Shown piece by piece: positions 1-6,203 of a stretch of 7,061 nucleotides of DNA (positions within the stretch are counted from its first letter, which is position 1; every line of letters starts with the position of its first letter). Source of the DNA: Clostridia bacterium (GTDB lineage: Bacteria; Bacillota; Clostridia; Oscillospirales; QAMX01); contig JAFYNU010000164.1 of the NCBI GenBank assembly GCA_017547975.1, positions 1 through 7,061 on the forward strand, in the 5' to 3' direction. The position numbers and the translations under genes were made by a program. The notes beneath the pieces were generated by a model that searched no databases, was not told the DNA's origin, and was given only the letters and a program-made list of their open reading frames with translations.

Positions 1-49
1 ATTCCCTGAGAAGTTCCCGGCATTTCGTTAAGAAAAGAGCATATTCCAT
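1..49 (-). CDS. Start of an unidentified protein, cut by the window edge
   Basis: Only the first 16 codons are present, reading MEYALFLTKCRELLRE, and the frame is still open at the left edge. The start is supported by an ATG placed 6 nt after a strong GGAGGA Shine-Dalgarno (56-61). The gene lies 64 nt downstream of the htpG stop on the same strand, with a large dyad between them, so it may be the next operon member or the start of a new unit. The visible residues suggest an amphipathic helix with basic and acidic side chains, with no signal peptide apparent. This is too little to name a family. Confidence 0.6.
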   Translation of the reverse strand, partial: MEYALFLTKCRELLRE

Positions 50-55
50 AAAAAA

Positions 56-61
56 TCCTCC
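56..61 (-). promoter_or_regulatory. Strong Shine-Dalgarno GGAGGA for the left-edge gene
   Basis: The minus strand reads GGAGGA, followed by an A/T spacer of 6 nt and then ATG at 49. The match to the anti-Shine-Dalgarno is near ideal. It is the main reason to call a real gene from only 16 codons. Confidence 0.65.
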
Positions 62-78
62 ATATTGCAGAATGAAGC

Positions 79-107
79 TGTGGCACACTTCGTCGAAGTG
101 TGCCACA
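79..107 (-). terminator. 14-bp inverted repeat after htpG, possible terminator
   Basis: Arms 79-92 and 94-107 are perfect reverse complements around a single central base (93). As RNA this would fold into a 13-bp stem with a three-base loop. It begins 7 nt beyond the htpG stop and ends 30 nt before the next ATG, the usual place for a transcription terminator. However, neither strand shows a clean T-run after the stem; the minus strand continues AGCTTCATTCTGC, with only scattered Ts. It could therefore be a weak or factor-assisted terminator, a 3'-end stabilising hairpin, a dispersed intergenic palindrome, or an operator for the following gene. Confidence 0.45.
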
Positions 108-113
108 ATCAAA

Positions 114-1931
114 TTACAGTCTTTCCAGGATCTTTGCGGTGCGGGCCATGAAACGGGAAATTTCATCGGCTTCCAGGCGGCGGAAGCCCAAAAGGGCCAT
201 GTCGTAAAGCTCTTCGGCGATCAGGGTACGGACTTCGCCGTCGGTGGTTTCCAGGAGCTTTTTGGTCAGGGGGTGGGCGGTGTTGAAAAGGAAGGTCTTC
301 TTTTCCCCCGGCAGGTTCATGCCGGCGCTGCCCCACTGCTTCATCATTTCCCGCATACGGCGTTCCTCTTCGGAAAGCAGGATCAGGGCCGGGGGACCGT
401 CCTCGGTGAGGGCGGCGGCCTTGACCTCCATGTCCTTGTCCATGGGGGCAATCAGCTCTGCCAGGGCTTCGTCATCCCGGTGTTCGCCGGAAATTTCAGA
501 AACGTCGGCGTCGATGCGCTTGAAGGTGATGTTCTGCTTCTTGTATTCAAAGAAGGAGATGAAGGCGTTGTCGATGACGTGGTCGAGCACCACCGGGTCG
601 ATGCCGTTGGAACGGAACAGGTCGATGTAGGTGGACTGACCGGCGGGATCGCTGGTGTAGTAAACCAGCTTTTTGGCGCTTTCGCCCTCGCCCTCGCTCT
701 TGCAGTCGGCGGTGTATTCCTCCACCGTCTTGTACTTGCCGTCACAGGTTTTGAACAGGAGCGCCTTTTCCACCTTTTCAAAAAAGGCTTCGTCACGGAC
801 GCAGCCGAACTTCACGAAGGGGGAAATGTCGTCCCAGTAGCCTTCGAAGCTTTCCCGCTCGGTGTTGAAAAGACCGGTGAGCTTGTCGGAAACCTTCTTC
901 ACGATGTGGCTCTGGAGCTTGATGACCGTGCCGTCGTTTTGGAGGAAGCTTCTGGATACGTTCAGGGGCAGGTCGGGGCAGTCGATACAGCCCTTCAGGA
1001 GCAGCAGATATTCGGGGATGACTTCCTTGATGTTGTCGGCCACGAAGACCCGGTTGCAGTAGAGCTTCACTTCCCCTTCCAGGTTGCCCATTTCGTCCCG
1101 GAGCTTGGGGAAATAGAGGATGCCCTGCAGGCGGAAGGGATAGTCGATGTTCAGGTGGATCCAGAAGAGGGGATCCTGCATGTCGGCAAAGACCGAGTGG
1201 TAGAAGTTTTTGTAATCCTCTTCACTGCAATCCTGGGGCTTTTTGGTCCACAGGGGAAGCTGGTCGTTCACCGGCTTCTTTTCCATGCCTTCCTTGTCGT
1301 CGGAGCATTCCAGATAGAGCTCCACCGGCAGGAAACGGAAGTACTTTTCCAGAACCGAACGGATGACGTAGCGGTCCAGGTATTCCTTGCCGTCATCGTT
1401 CAGCCACAGCTTCACCAGGGTACCGCGGGTTTCCCGGTCACTTTCTGCCATTTCGAAGGTGGTACTGCCGTCGCTTTCCCAATACACCGCTTCCTCGCCG
1501 GGGCGGTAGGAAAGGGTGTCGATGGTAACCTTGGAGGACACCATGAAGGCGGAGTAGAAGCCGAGACCGAAGTGGCCGATGATCTGGGCGTTTTCGGCGC
1601 TGTCCTTGTATTTTTCCAGGAAGTCCTTGGCGCCGGAGAAGGCAATCTGGTTGATGTACTTCTTGACTTCGTCGGCGGACATACCGATGCCGTTGTCCTC
1701 AAAGCTCAGGGTGCCTTCTTCCTTGTCCATGCGGACGGTGATTTTGTAGCTTTCGCCCTCAGCAAGCTCGGCTTCGCCGATGCCGCAGAGCTCCTTGTGC
1801 TTGGAAATGGCGTCAGAACAGTTGGAAATCAGCTCCCGGACAAAGATGTCCTTTTCGGAATAGAGCCACTTTTTGATAATAGGAAATATATCCTCGGTGG
1901 AGATGGAAATAGAACCTTTTTCTTCAATCAT
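114..1931 (-). CDS. htpG: Molecular chaperone HtpG (bacterial Hsp90)
   Basis: HtpG is a cytoplasmic ATP-dependent homodimeric chaperone that helps fold and remodel client proteins. The 605-residue product is close to normal bacterial length. The N-terminal GHKL ATPase domain (about 1-205) contains REL with the catalytic Glu33, the ATP-lid Asp79 in DNGIGM (79-84), the glycine loop GHFGLGF (119-125) and RGT (169-171). The middle domain carries LPLNVSRSFLQ (321-331), with Arg327 in the position that contacts the ATP phosphate. The C-terminal part (about 490-605) fits the dimerisation domain, including HPLTKKL and EELYDMALL. There is no charged linker or MEEVD tail, as expected for bacteria. The normally NASDA motif reads NCSDA (37-41). 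The ATG at 1931 follows GAAAGGAC (1941-1948) at about 9 nt. It starts 27 nt after the preceding gene, and no CIRCE heat-shock operator is visible, so co-transcription is likely. Confidence 0.97.
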   Translation of the reverse strand: MIEEKGSISISTEDIFPIIKKWLYSEKDIFVRELISNCSDAISKHKELCGIGEAELAEGESYKITVRMDKEEGTLSFEDNGIGMSADEVKKYINQIAFSGAKDFLEKYKDSAENAQIIGHFGLGFYSAFMVSSKVTIDTLSYRPGEEAVYWESDGSTTFEMAESDRETRGTLVKLWLNDDGKEYLDRYVIRSVLEKYFRFLPVELYLECSDDKEGMEKKPVNDQLPLWTKKPQDCSEEDYKNFYHSVFADMQDPLFWIHLNIDYPFRLQGILYFPKLRDEMGNLEGEVKLYCNRVFVADNIKEVIPEYLLLLKGCIDCPDLPLNVSRSFLQNDGTVIKLQSHIVKKVSDKLTGLFNTERESFEGYWDDISPFVKFGCVRDEAFFEKVEKALLFKTCDGKYKTVEEYTADCKSEGEGESAKKLVYYTSDPAGQSTYIDLFRSNGIDPVVLDHVIDNAFISFFEYKKQNITFKRIDADVSEISGEHRDDEALAELIAPMDKDMEVKAAALTEDGPPALILLSEEERRMREMMKQWGSAGMNLPGEKKTFLFNTAHPLTKKLLETTDGEVRTLIAEELYDMALLGFRRLEADEISRFMARTAKILERL

Positions 1932-1958
1932 GGGATTTGCGTCCTTTCAAAGGGTAAT

Positions 1959-3161
1959 TCAGATGGCAAGGGGAATGGCCCCGTAGCGGGTGACGAAGGG
2001 GAGCAGGTCCCCGTCGAACGCGATCAGCGCCCGGCCGGCGTAGGCCCGAAGGGCACGTTCCAGCAAAGCGGGATCCTCGGCGGTGAGGGCCAGGGGGTTT
2101 TTCAAAAGGTAGAGGTTTTCCTCCAGAATGGCGGGGTCCTCTTGATTTTGGATGCGGAGCGCCAGAAGGTCGTCCTCATCCTCCAGGTCGTAGAGAAGCT
2201 CCGAAAGGTCTTCGTCAATTTCCTGGAAATCGATGGAAAGATCGCTCTCCACCGGGGCAAAGATGTGCCGGGCGTCGGCGGGGACGGCAAGGGCTTCCTC
2301 CGAATGGACGGGAGGGGTGACCCCTTCCAGGGCGTCCCGCAGGGCGGCAATGTGATCCGGCGTGGTGCCGCAGCAACCGCCGAAGATGCAGACGCCGATT
2401 TCCGCCATGGCGGCGGTGTCCCGGGCAAAATCGGCGGGGGAGAGGCGGAATACCGTCTGATCGCCCACCATTTCAGGAAGACCCGCATTGGGCTTGGCAA
2501 TCAGGGGGAGGGGGATGGCGGGAGCGGCCTCGGCCAATACTTCCCGGAGCCGGTCGGGTCCTGCGGAGCAGTTCAGCCCAAAGGCGGCGGCTCCCAGGGC
2601 GGCCAGAATGGCCCCTGCGGCGGCAGGGTCGGTGCCATCCAGGCACTTGCCGTTTTCGCCCACCGTCAGGGTGACGAAAACAGGCTTTTTGCTGACGGCC
2701 TTCACCGCAAGCAGGGCGGCCCGGGCTTCCGAAAGGCTCATCAGGGTTTCGATCACGAAAAAGTCCACGCCCGCTTCTTCCAGGACGGCGGCTTGCTCGT
2801 GGTAAATGGCGTAAATGTCCTCAAAGGTAGCATCCCCCATGGGTACGGTAAAGATACCCAGGGCGGTCATGTCGCCCCCCACCAGGATATCGGGGCCGAC
2901 GGCCTTGCGGGAAAGCTCCACCAGACGGTGGTTGAACTCCGCCACCCTGTCCTGGAGGCCGTAGCGGGAGAGCTTTTCCCGGTTGGCGCCAAAGGTGGGG
3001 GCGTAGACGGCGTTGCTGCCGGCGGCCACGAAGGCACGCTGGAGGTCGATGAGGGCTTCGGGATTTTGGAGGATCCATTCCTCGGGGCAGACCCCGGCGG
3101 GGAGCCCCCGCAGGGTCAGGTTGGTGCCGGTGGCACCGTCAAGAATCAAGGGGTATTTCAT
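1959..3161 (-). CDS. Stand-alone homocysteine S-methyltransferase with MetH-like C-terminal remnant
   Basis: Residues 1-280 form a homocysteine S-methyltransferase (Hcy) barrel, which transfers a methyl group to homocysteine to make methionine. Visible hallmarks are DGATGTNL (8-15), APTFGANR (54-61) and the three zinc ligands: Cys198 in GLNCS, and Cys263 and Cys264 in GGCCGTTP. The barrel resembles the N-terminal module of cobalamin-dependent methionine synthase (MetH), but no complete folate, cobalamin or reactivation domain follows. Instead there is an acidic stretch (about 302-353), then about 45 residues (355-400) resembling an internal part of the MetH pterin domain, ending abruptly at PLAI. 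The methyl donor cannot be read from the sequence: a separate methylated corrinoid protein and S-methylmethionine are both possible. I chose ATG 3161 (400 aa), 12 nt after the argS stop, with only a weak GGA upstream. An in-frame TTG at 3173 abuts that stop and would add four residues. Confidence 0.88.
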   Translation of the reverse strand: MKYPLILDGATGTNLTLRGLPAGVCPEEWILQNPEALIDLQRAFVAAGSNAVYAPTFGANREKLSRYGLQDRVAEFNHRLVELSRKAVGPDILVGGDMTALGIFTVPMGDATFEDIYAIYHEQAAVLEEAGVDFFVIETLMSLSEARAALLAVKAVSKKPVFVTLTVGENGKCLDGTDPAAAGAILAALGAAAFGLNCSAGPDRLREVLAEAAPAIPLPLIAKPNAGLPEMVGDQTVFRLSPADFARDTAAMAEIGVCIFGGCCGTTPDHIAALRDALEGVTPPVHSEEALAVPADARHIFAPVESDLSIDFQEIDEDLSELLYDLEDEDDLLALRIQNQEDPAILEENLYLLKNPLALTAEDPALLERALRAYAGRALIAFDGDLLPFVTRYGAIPLAI

Positions 3162-3173
3162 AATACATTCCAA

Positions 3174-4883
3174 TTACATCCGTTCGGGGGCGGAAACCTT
3201 CAGGAGGCCCAAAACGTTTGCCAGGATGCTGCGGGTTTCTTCGCAAAGCTTCATACGAGCCAGGGCCAGAGGACGCTCGGCTTCCCGGATGCGGTGGGCG
3301 TTGTAGAAGCTGTGGAACAGGGCGGCGGTTTCGGTCAGGTATTTGGTCATGCGGGCCGGTTCAAAGTCCCGGACGGCAATGCGGATCTCTTCGGGCAGGG
3401 AGGCCAGCTTTTTGATCAGGGCAATCTCTTCGGAGGCAGTGAGCAGAGTGTAGTCGATTTCCACGCCTTCGGTGGAGAAGCCTTCGTTGCGGAGTCTGGA
3501 AAGCAGGGAGCAGATGCGGGCATGGGCGTACTGTACGTAGTAGACCGGGTTGTCGCTTTCCTGCTTGACGGCCAGGGCCAGGTCGAATTCCAGGTGGGAG
3601 TCGATGTTTTTGGAGTTGAAGGTGAAGCGGGCGGCGTCCACCGGGATTTCGTCCAGCAGGGTGGACAGGGTGATGGCCTTGCCGGTGCGCTTGCTCATGC
3701 GGACGGCTTCGCCGTTTTCCTTCAGTTCCACCAGCTGGTAGAGCATGAACTGCAGACGGTCGGGGTCTTCCACGCCGATGGAGTTGAGACCGGCCTTGAA
3801 GCGGCGGACGTGACCGTGGTGGTCGGCGCCCAGGGCGTTGATGCACAGATCGAAGCCCCGCTTTTCAAACTTGTTGCGGTGGTAAGCCAGGTCCACGGCG
3901 TAGTAGGTGTAGAAGCCATTGGACTTGACGATTACTTCGTCCTTTTCACTGCCGAAGTCGCTGGTGCGGAGCCACTTGGCGCCGTCCTTTTCGTAAAGGA
4001 AGCCGCCCTTTTCCATGAGCTCCACGGTTTCGGCCACGTAGCCGGAGTCGTGCAGGTCGCTTTCCAGGAACCAGCAGTCATAGTTGACCTGGTAACGGGC
4101 CATGTCCACCTTCATGGAAGCGATGTTCTTTTCCAAACCATATTCGGCCAGGGCCGCCCGGCGTTCCTCGGTGGAAAGGGCCAGGAGCTTGTCCCCGTGA
4201 ATCGAAGCGTATTCCACGGCGATATCGGTGATGTAGGCACCCTGGTAACCGTCTTCGGGGAAGACGATGGCATCGGCACCCTTGTAGTGCTGAATGTAGC
4301 GGGCTTCCAGGCTTTCGGCAAATTTGGCCACCTGGTTGCCGGCGTTGTTGACGTAGAATTCACGCCACACCTGGTACCCGGCCCGTTCCATCAGGGAAGC
4401 CAGGGTGTCACCCAGAACGCCGCCACGGGCATTGCCCAGGTGCATGGGACCGGTAGGGTTGGCGGATACGAATTCCAGCATGACCCGCTTACCCTGTCCG
4501 ATGGAGAGGGCGCCGAACGTTTCGCCGGCGGCGGCAATGCTTTCCAAAACCGAGCCGTACCAGCCCGCACCGAAGGTGACGTTGATGAAGCCGGCGCCGG
4601 CTACGGCAACGCTCTTGAAGCTGGTGCCGGTCAGGTCCATGCGGGAAACAATGGCTTCGGCGATCTTCCGGGGGGCGGTGCGCATCTTCTTGGCCATGGT
4701 CAGGGCGAAGGTGCTGGAAAGGTCGCCGTTTGCGGGGTCGTTGGGTTCTTCGCAGGGGGGCACGGGAAGCTCTGCTTCGGGCAGGGCACCCTCGGCAATG
4801 GCCTTTTCACAGGCCGCTTTTACAAGGCTTGCGAGTTCGCTTTTGGCGAATTCGAAGGGATTCTGCATGGTGGGATAATTCAT
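3174..4883 (-). CDS. argS: Arginyl-tRNA synthetase
   Basis: ArgS is a class I aminoacyl-tRNA synthetase that charges tRNA(Arg) with arginine using ATP, and it needs the tRNA present for amino-acid activation. The 569-residue protein is of normal length. The N-terminal additional domain spans about 1-110, with GAGFIN at 96-101. The catalytic Rossmann domain has FVSANPTGPMHLGNARG (138-154), whose HLGN is the ArgS form of the HIGH motif. It also has YVNNAGNQ (177-184), LGADHHGH (351-358) and the KMSKS-equivalent RMSKRTGK (395-402). The anticodon-binding helical domain starts near QYAHARI (451-457), includes HSFYNAHR (524-531) and ends with the classic SAPERM. The start at 4883 is set by AGGAG 7 nt upstream; the Met6 codon lacks such a site. 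It lies 49 nt after the DUF1934 gene, a pairing also seen in Bacillus (ywiB-argS), and 12 nt before the methyltransferase gene. Confidence 0.98.
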   Translation of the reverse strand: MNYPTMQNPFEFAKSELASLVKAACEKAIAEGALPEAELPVPPCEEPNDPANGDLSSTFALTMAKKMRTAPRKIAEAIVSRMDLTGTSFKSVAVAGAGFINVTFGAGWYGSVLESIAAAGETFGALSIGQGKRVMLEFVSANPTGPMHLGNARGGVLGDTLASLMERAGYQVWREFYVNNAGNQVAKFAESLEARYIQHYKGADAIVFPEDGYQGAYITDIAVEYASIHGDKLLALSTEERRAALAEYGLEKNIASMKVDMARYQVNYDCWFLESDLHDSGYVAETVELMEKGGFLYEKDGAKWLRTSDFGSEKDEVIVKSNGFYTYYAVDLAYHRNKFEKRGFDLCINALGADHHGHVRRFKAGLNSIGVEDPDRLQFMLYQLVELKENGEAVRMSKRTGKAITLSTLLDEIPVDAARFTFNSKNIDSHLEFDLALAVKQESDNPVYYVQYAHARICSLLSRLRNEGFSTEGVEIDYTLLTASEEIALIKKLASLPEEIRIAVRDFEPARMTKYLTETAALFHSFYNAHRIREAERPLALARMKLCEETRSILANVLGLLKVSAPERM

Positions 4884-4890
4884 GTAATTT

Positions 4891-4895
4891 CTCCT
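4891..4895 (-). promoter_or_regulatory. Shine-Dalgarno AGGAG deciding the argS start
   Basis: The minus strand reads AGGAG, then 7 nt, then ATG at 4883. A second in-frame ATG five codons downstream (4868) has no purine-rich site before it, so the longer 569-residue form is preferred. Confidence 0.7.
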
Positions 4896-4932
4896 AAATA
4901 TTTCTCCGCCGGAGCGGTGTAGTTGGTTTGGG

Positions 4933-5364
4933 TCAAACGAAGATGGGACGCACCATCACGTCCAGCACGTTGGTGCCGGTGGGGGCGTGGTCCAGTTCGA
5001 TGTTGTAGCCGATGTGGATGCGGCCGCCGAATCCGTTGAGCTCCACCTCCATTTCGTAGGGGTCGATGCCCACCACGAAGGAGCCGAATTCGGTGTTGTA
5101 GTAGGAGTGCTGTTTTTTGCCGAGGGAGAAGGAAAGGTAGCTTTCCACCGAGCCGGTGCGCTTCATGGCCACGGTTTTGCTGTTTGCAATGATGGTGGTC
5201 TTGGTGCCCGCCATGCCGGTGAGCTCCGATTCCTCATATTCAATTTTGAAGGCCTGGCCGCGGCGGGAAAACTTGCCCTCGGTGGCAAACTGGATGGGTT
5301 CGCCCCCCTGTTCGCCGCCGTGCAGGCCCGATATGGTAACCAGTGCTTTCAGTGCTTCGTCCAT
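4933..5364 (-). CDS. DUF1934 (YwiB-like) beta-barrel protein
   Basis: This 143-residue protein matches the DUF1934 family typified by Bacillus subtilis YwiB, a small lipocalin-like (calycin) beta-barrel of unknown biochemical role. The typical pattern is visible: IEYEESELTGMAGTKTTI (41-58), MKRTG (67-71), a short LSFSLGKK strand-turn (77-84), YNTEFGSF (89-96) and a glycine-rich turn followed by IHIGYNIEL (116-124). There is no signal peptide or membrane segment, so it is probably cytoplasmic. The start ATG at 5364 is preceded by TAAGGA with 7 nt spacing, and that site overlaps the murI stop codon 10 nt upstream, suggesting translational coupling. Position directly before argS is a recurring Firmicute arrangement and suggests a link to translation, but the function is not known. 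Confidence 0.88.
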   Translation of the reverse strand: MDEALKALVTISGLHGGEQGGEPIQFATEGKFSRRGQAFKIEYEESELTGMAGTKTTIIANSKTVAMKRTGSVESYLSFSLGKKQHSYYNTEFGSFVVGIDPYEMEVELNGFGGRIHIGYNIELDHAPTGTNVLDVMVRPIFV

Positions 5365-5374
5365 AGTTGATTCC

Positions 5375-6190
5375 TTATTTCACGTAGTGTTGAATGGAAA
5401 CCTTTTCCACCCGCTCGCCAATGCTTCGGCCCAAAAACACCGAACCCACCGTGGCAAAGCCTTCGGGAATGTCGCTGACAAAAAATTTCAGCTCGCCCCG
5501 GGGGGAGGGGGAAAGGGTGCCCGATTCCCGCAGAGCTTCCCGCAGTTCGCTGGCGGCGGCGGCTCCCGCATCCACCAGGGTGACATCCGGGCCCATTTCG
5601 GCCTGGATGATATCCCGGATGATGGGGTAGTGGGTACAGCCCAGAATCAGGGTGTCCACCCCCTGGGCCTTGATGGGGGCCAGGTATTCCGAAACCAGAA
5701 TCTTGGTCACCGGGTCGTCGATACCAATGCGTCCGTTTTCAATCACCGGAACCAGCAGGGGACAGGCCATGCTTTCCACCTGGGTGCCGGGGAGCAGGGT
5801 GGCAATATTCTTTTCGTAAAGTCCGCTTCGGATGGAGCGGGCGGTGGCGATGAGGCCGATTTTTTGGTTCTTGGTGGCCATGACCGCCTTGCGGCAGGCG
5901 GCGGTGATGACGCCGGTCACCGGAAGACCCGCATCCACGGCGGCTTCCTCCAGCACGGTGGAGGCGGTGCCGCAGGCAACCAGAATCCGCTTCACCCCCT
6001 GGAATTTCAGGAAGGCGATGGCTTCTCTGGTGTATTGCAGGATGGTCTGGCGGGAGCGGGTGCCGTAGGGAACCCGGCCGGTGTCCCCAAAGTAGATCAC
6101 CGATTCCCCGGGAAGAAGGCTTGTGATCTCCTTCACGGCGGTCAGCCCCCCAAGGCCGCTGTCGAATACGCCGATGGGGCGATTGTCCAT
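5375..6190 (-). CDS. murI: Glutamate racemase
   Basis: MurI interconverts L- and D-glutamate without a cofactor and supplies D-Glu for the second residue of the peptidoglycan stem peptide. The 271-residue product has both halves of the Asp/Glu racemase fold. Visible motifs are FDSGLGGL (9-16), with Asp10 and Ser11 for substrate binding, and YFGDTGRVPYG (33-43). The first catalytic cysteine is Cys73 in VACGTAS, then PLLVPVIENG (144-153) follows, and the second catalytic cysteine is Cys185 in LGCTHYP. The residue after Cys73 is Gly, where most family members have Asn. The start at 6190 is chosen because GGGAGGGAG lies just upstream. A TTG at 6220 would add ten residues and overlap the ligase gene. 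The gene follows the D-Ala-D-Ala ligase by 13 nt, a clear cell-wall precursor pairing. Overall fold and both cysteines make the assignment secure. Confidence 0.96.
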   Translation of the reverse strand: MDNRPIGVFDSGLGGLTAVKEITSLLPGESVIYFGDTGRVPYGTRSRQTILQYTREAIAFLKFQGVKRILVACGTASTVLEEAAVDAGLPVTGVITAACRKAVMATKNQKIGLIATARSIRSGLYEKNIATLLPGTQVESMACPLLVPVIENGRIGIDDPVTKILVSEYLAPIKAQGVDTLILGCTHYPIIRDIIQAEMGPDVTLVDAGAAAASELREALRESGTLSPSPRGELKFFVSDIPEGFATVGSVFLGRSIGERVEKVSIQHYVK

Positions 6191-6194
6191 GGGA

Positions 6195-6203
6195 CTCCCT
6201 CCC
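6195..6203 (-). promoter_or_regulatory. Shine-Dalgarno GGGAGGGAG deciding the murI start
   Basis: The minus strand carries GGGAGGGAG directly after the ligase stop codon (TAA, 6206-6204). Its GGAGG core is 7 nt from ATG 6190. This makes the ATG much more likely than the in-frame TTG at 6220, and ties murI translation closely to the end of the upstream gene. Confidence 0.75.

Noticed and set aside
28..63. An 11-codon minus-strand frame starting at ATG 63, overlapping the start of the left-edge gene
   Set aside because: Its ATG overlaps the Shine-Dalgarno of the downstream gene, it has no site of its own, and it ends after 11 codons. The ATG at 49 is much better supported, so a leader peptide is not justified.
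3162..3173. TTG start for the methyltransferase immediately after the argS stop
   Set aside because: It would add only four residues that are not part of the family consensus, and the ATG at 3161 begins exactly at the conserved N-terminal strand (MKYPLILDGATG). It cannot be fully excluded because the ATG has only a weak GGA upstream.
72..4922. A 1616-codon open frame on the plus strand, antisense to htpG, the methyltransferase gene and argS
   Set aside because: The three real genes share one reading frame, and this frame is their exact codon-for-codon antisense. It stays open because the genes avoid TTA, CTA and TCA codons, whose complements are stops. The product shows low-complexity Gly/Val/Phe-rich sequence, no family resemblance and no ribosome binding site. 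All three minus-strand genes have full sets of family motifs.
4884..4932. Possible promoter or attenuator (including a 5-bp CTCCG/CGGAG palindrome at 4904-4914) ahead of argS
   Set aside because: This is the longest gap within the six-gene group, but no -35/-10 pair, T-box features or T-tract can be seen, and 49 nt is too short for an arginine T-box. The small palindrome is expected by chance in GC-rich DNA.
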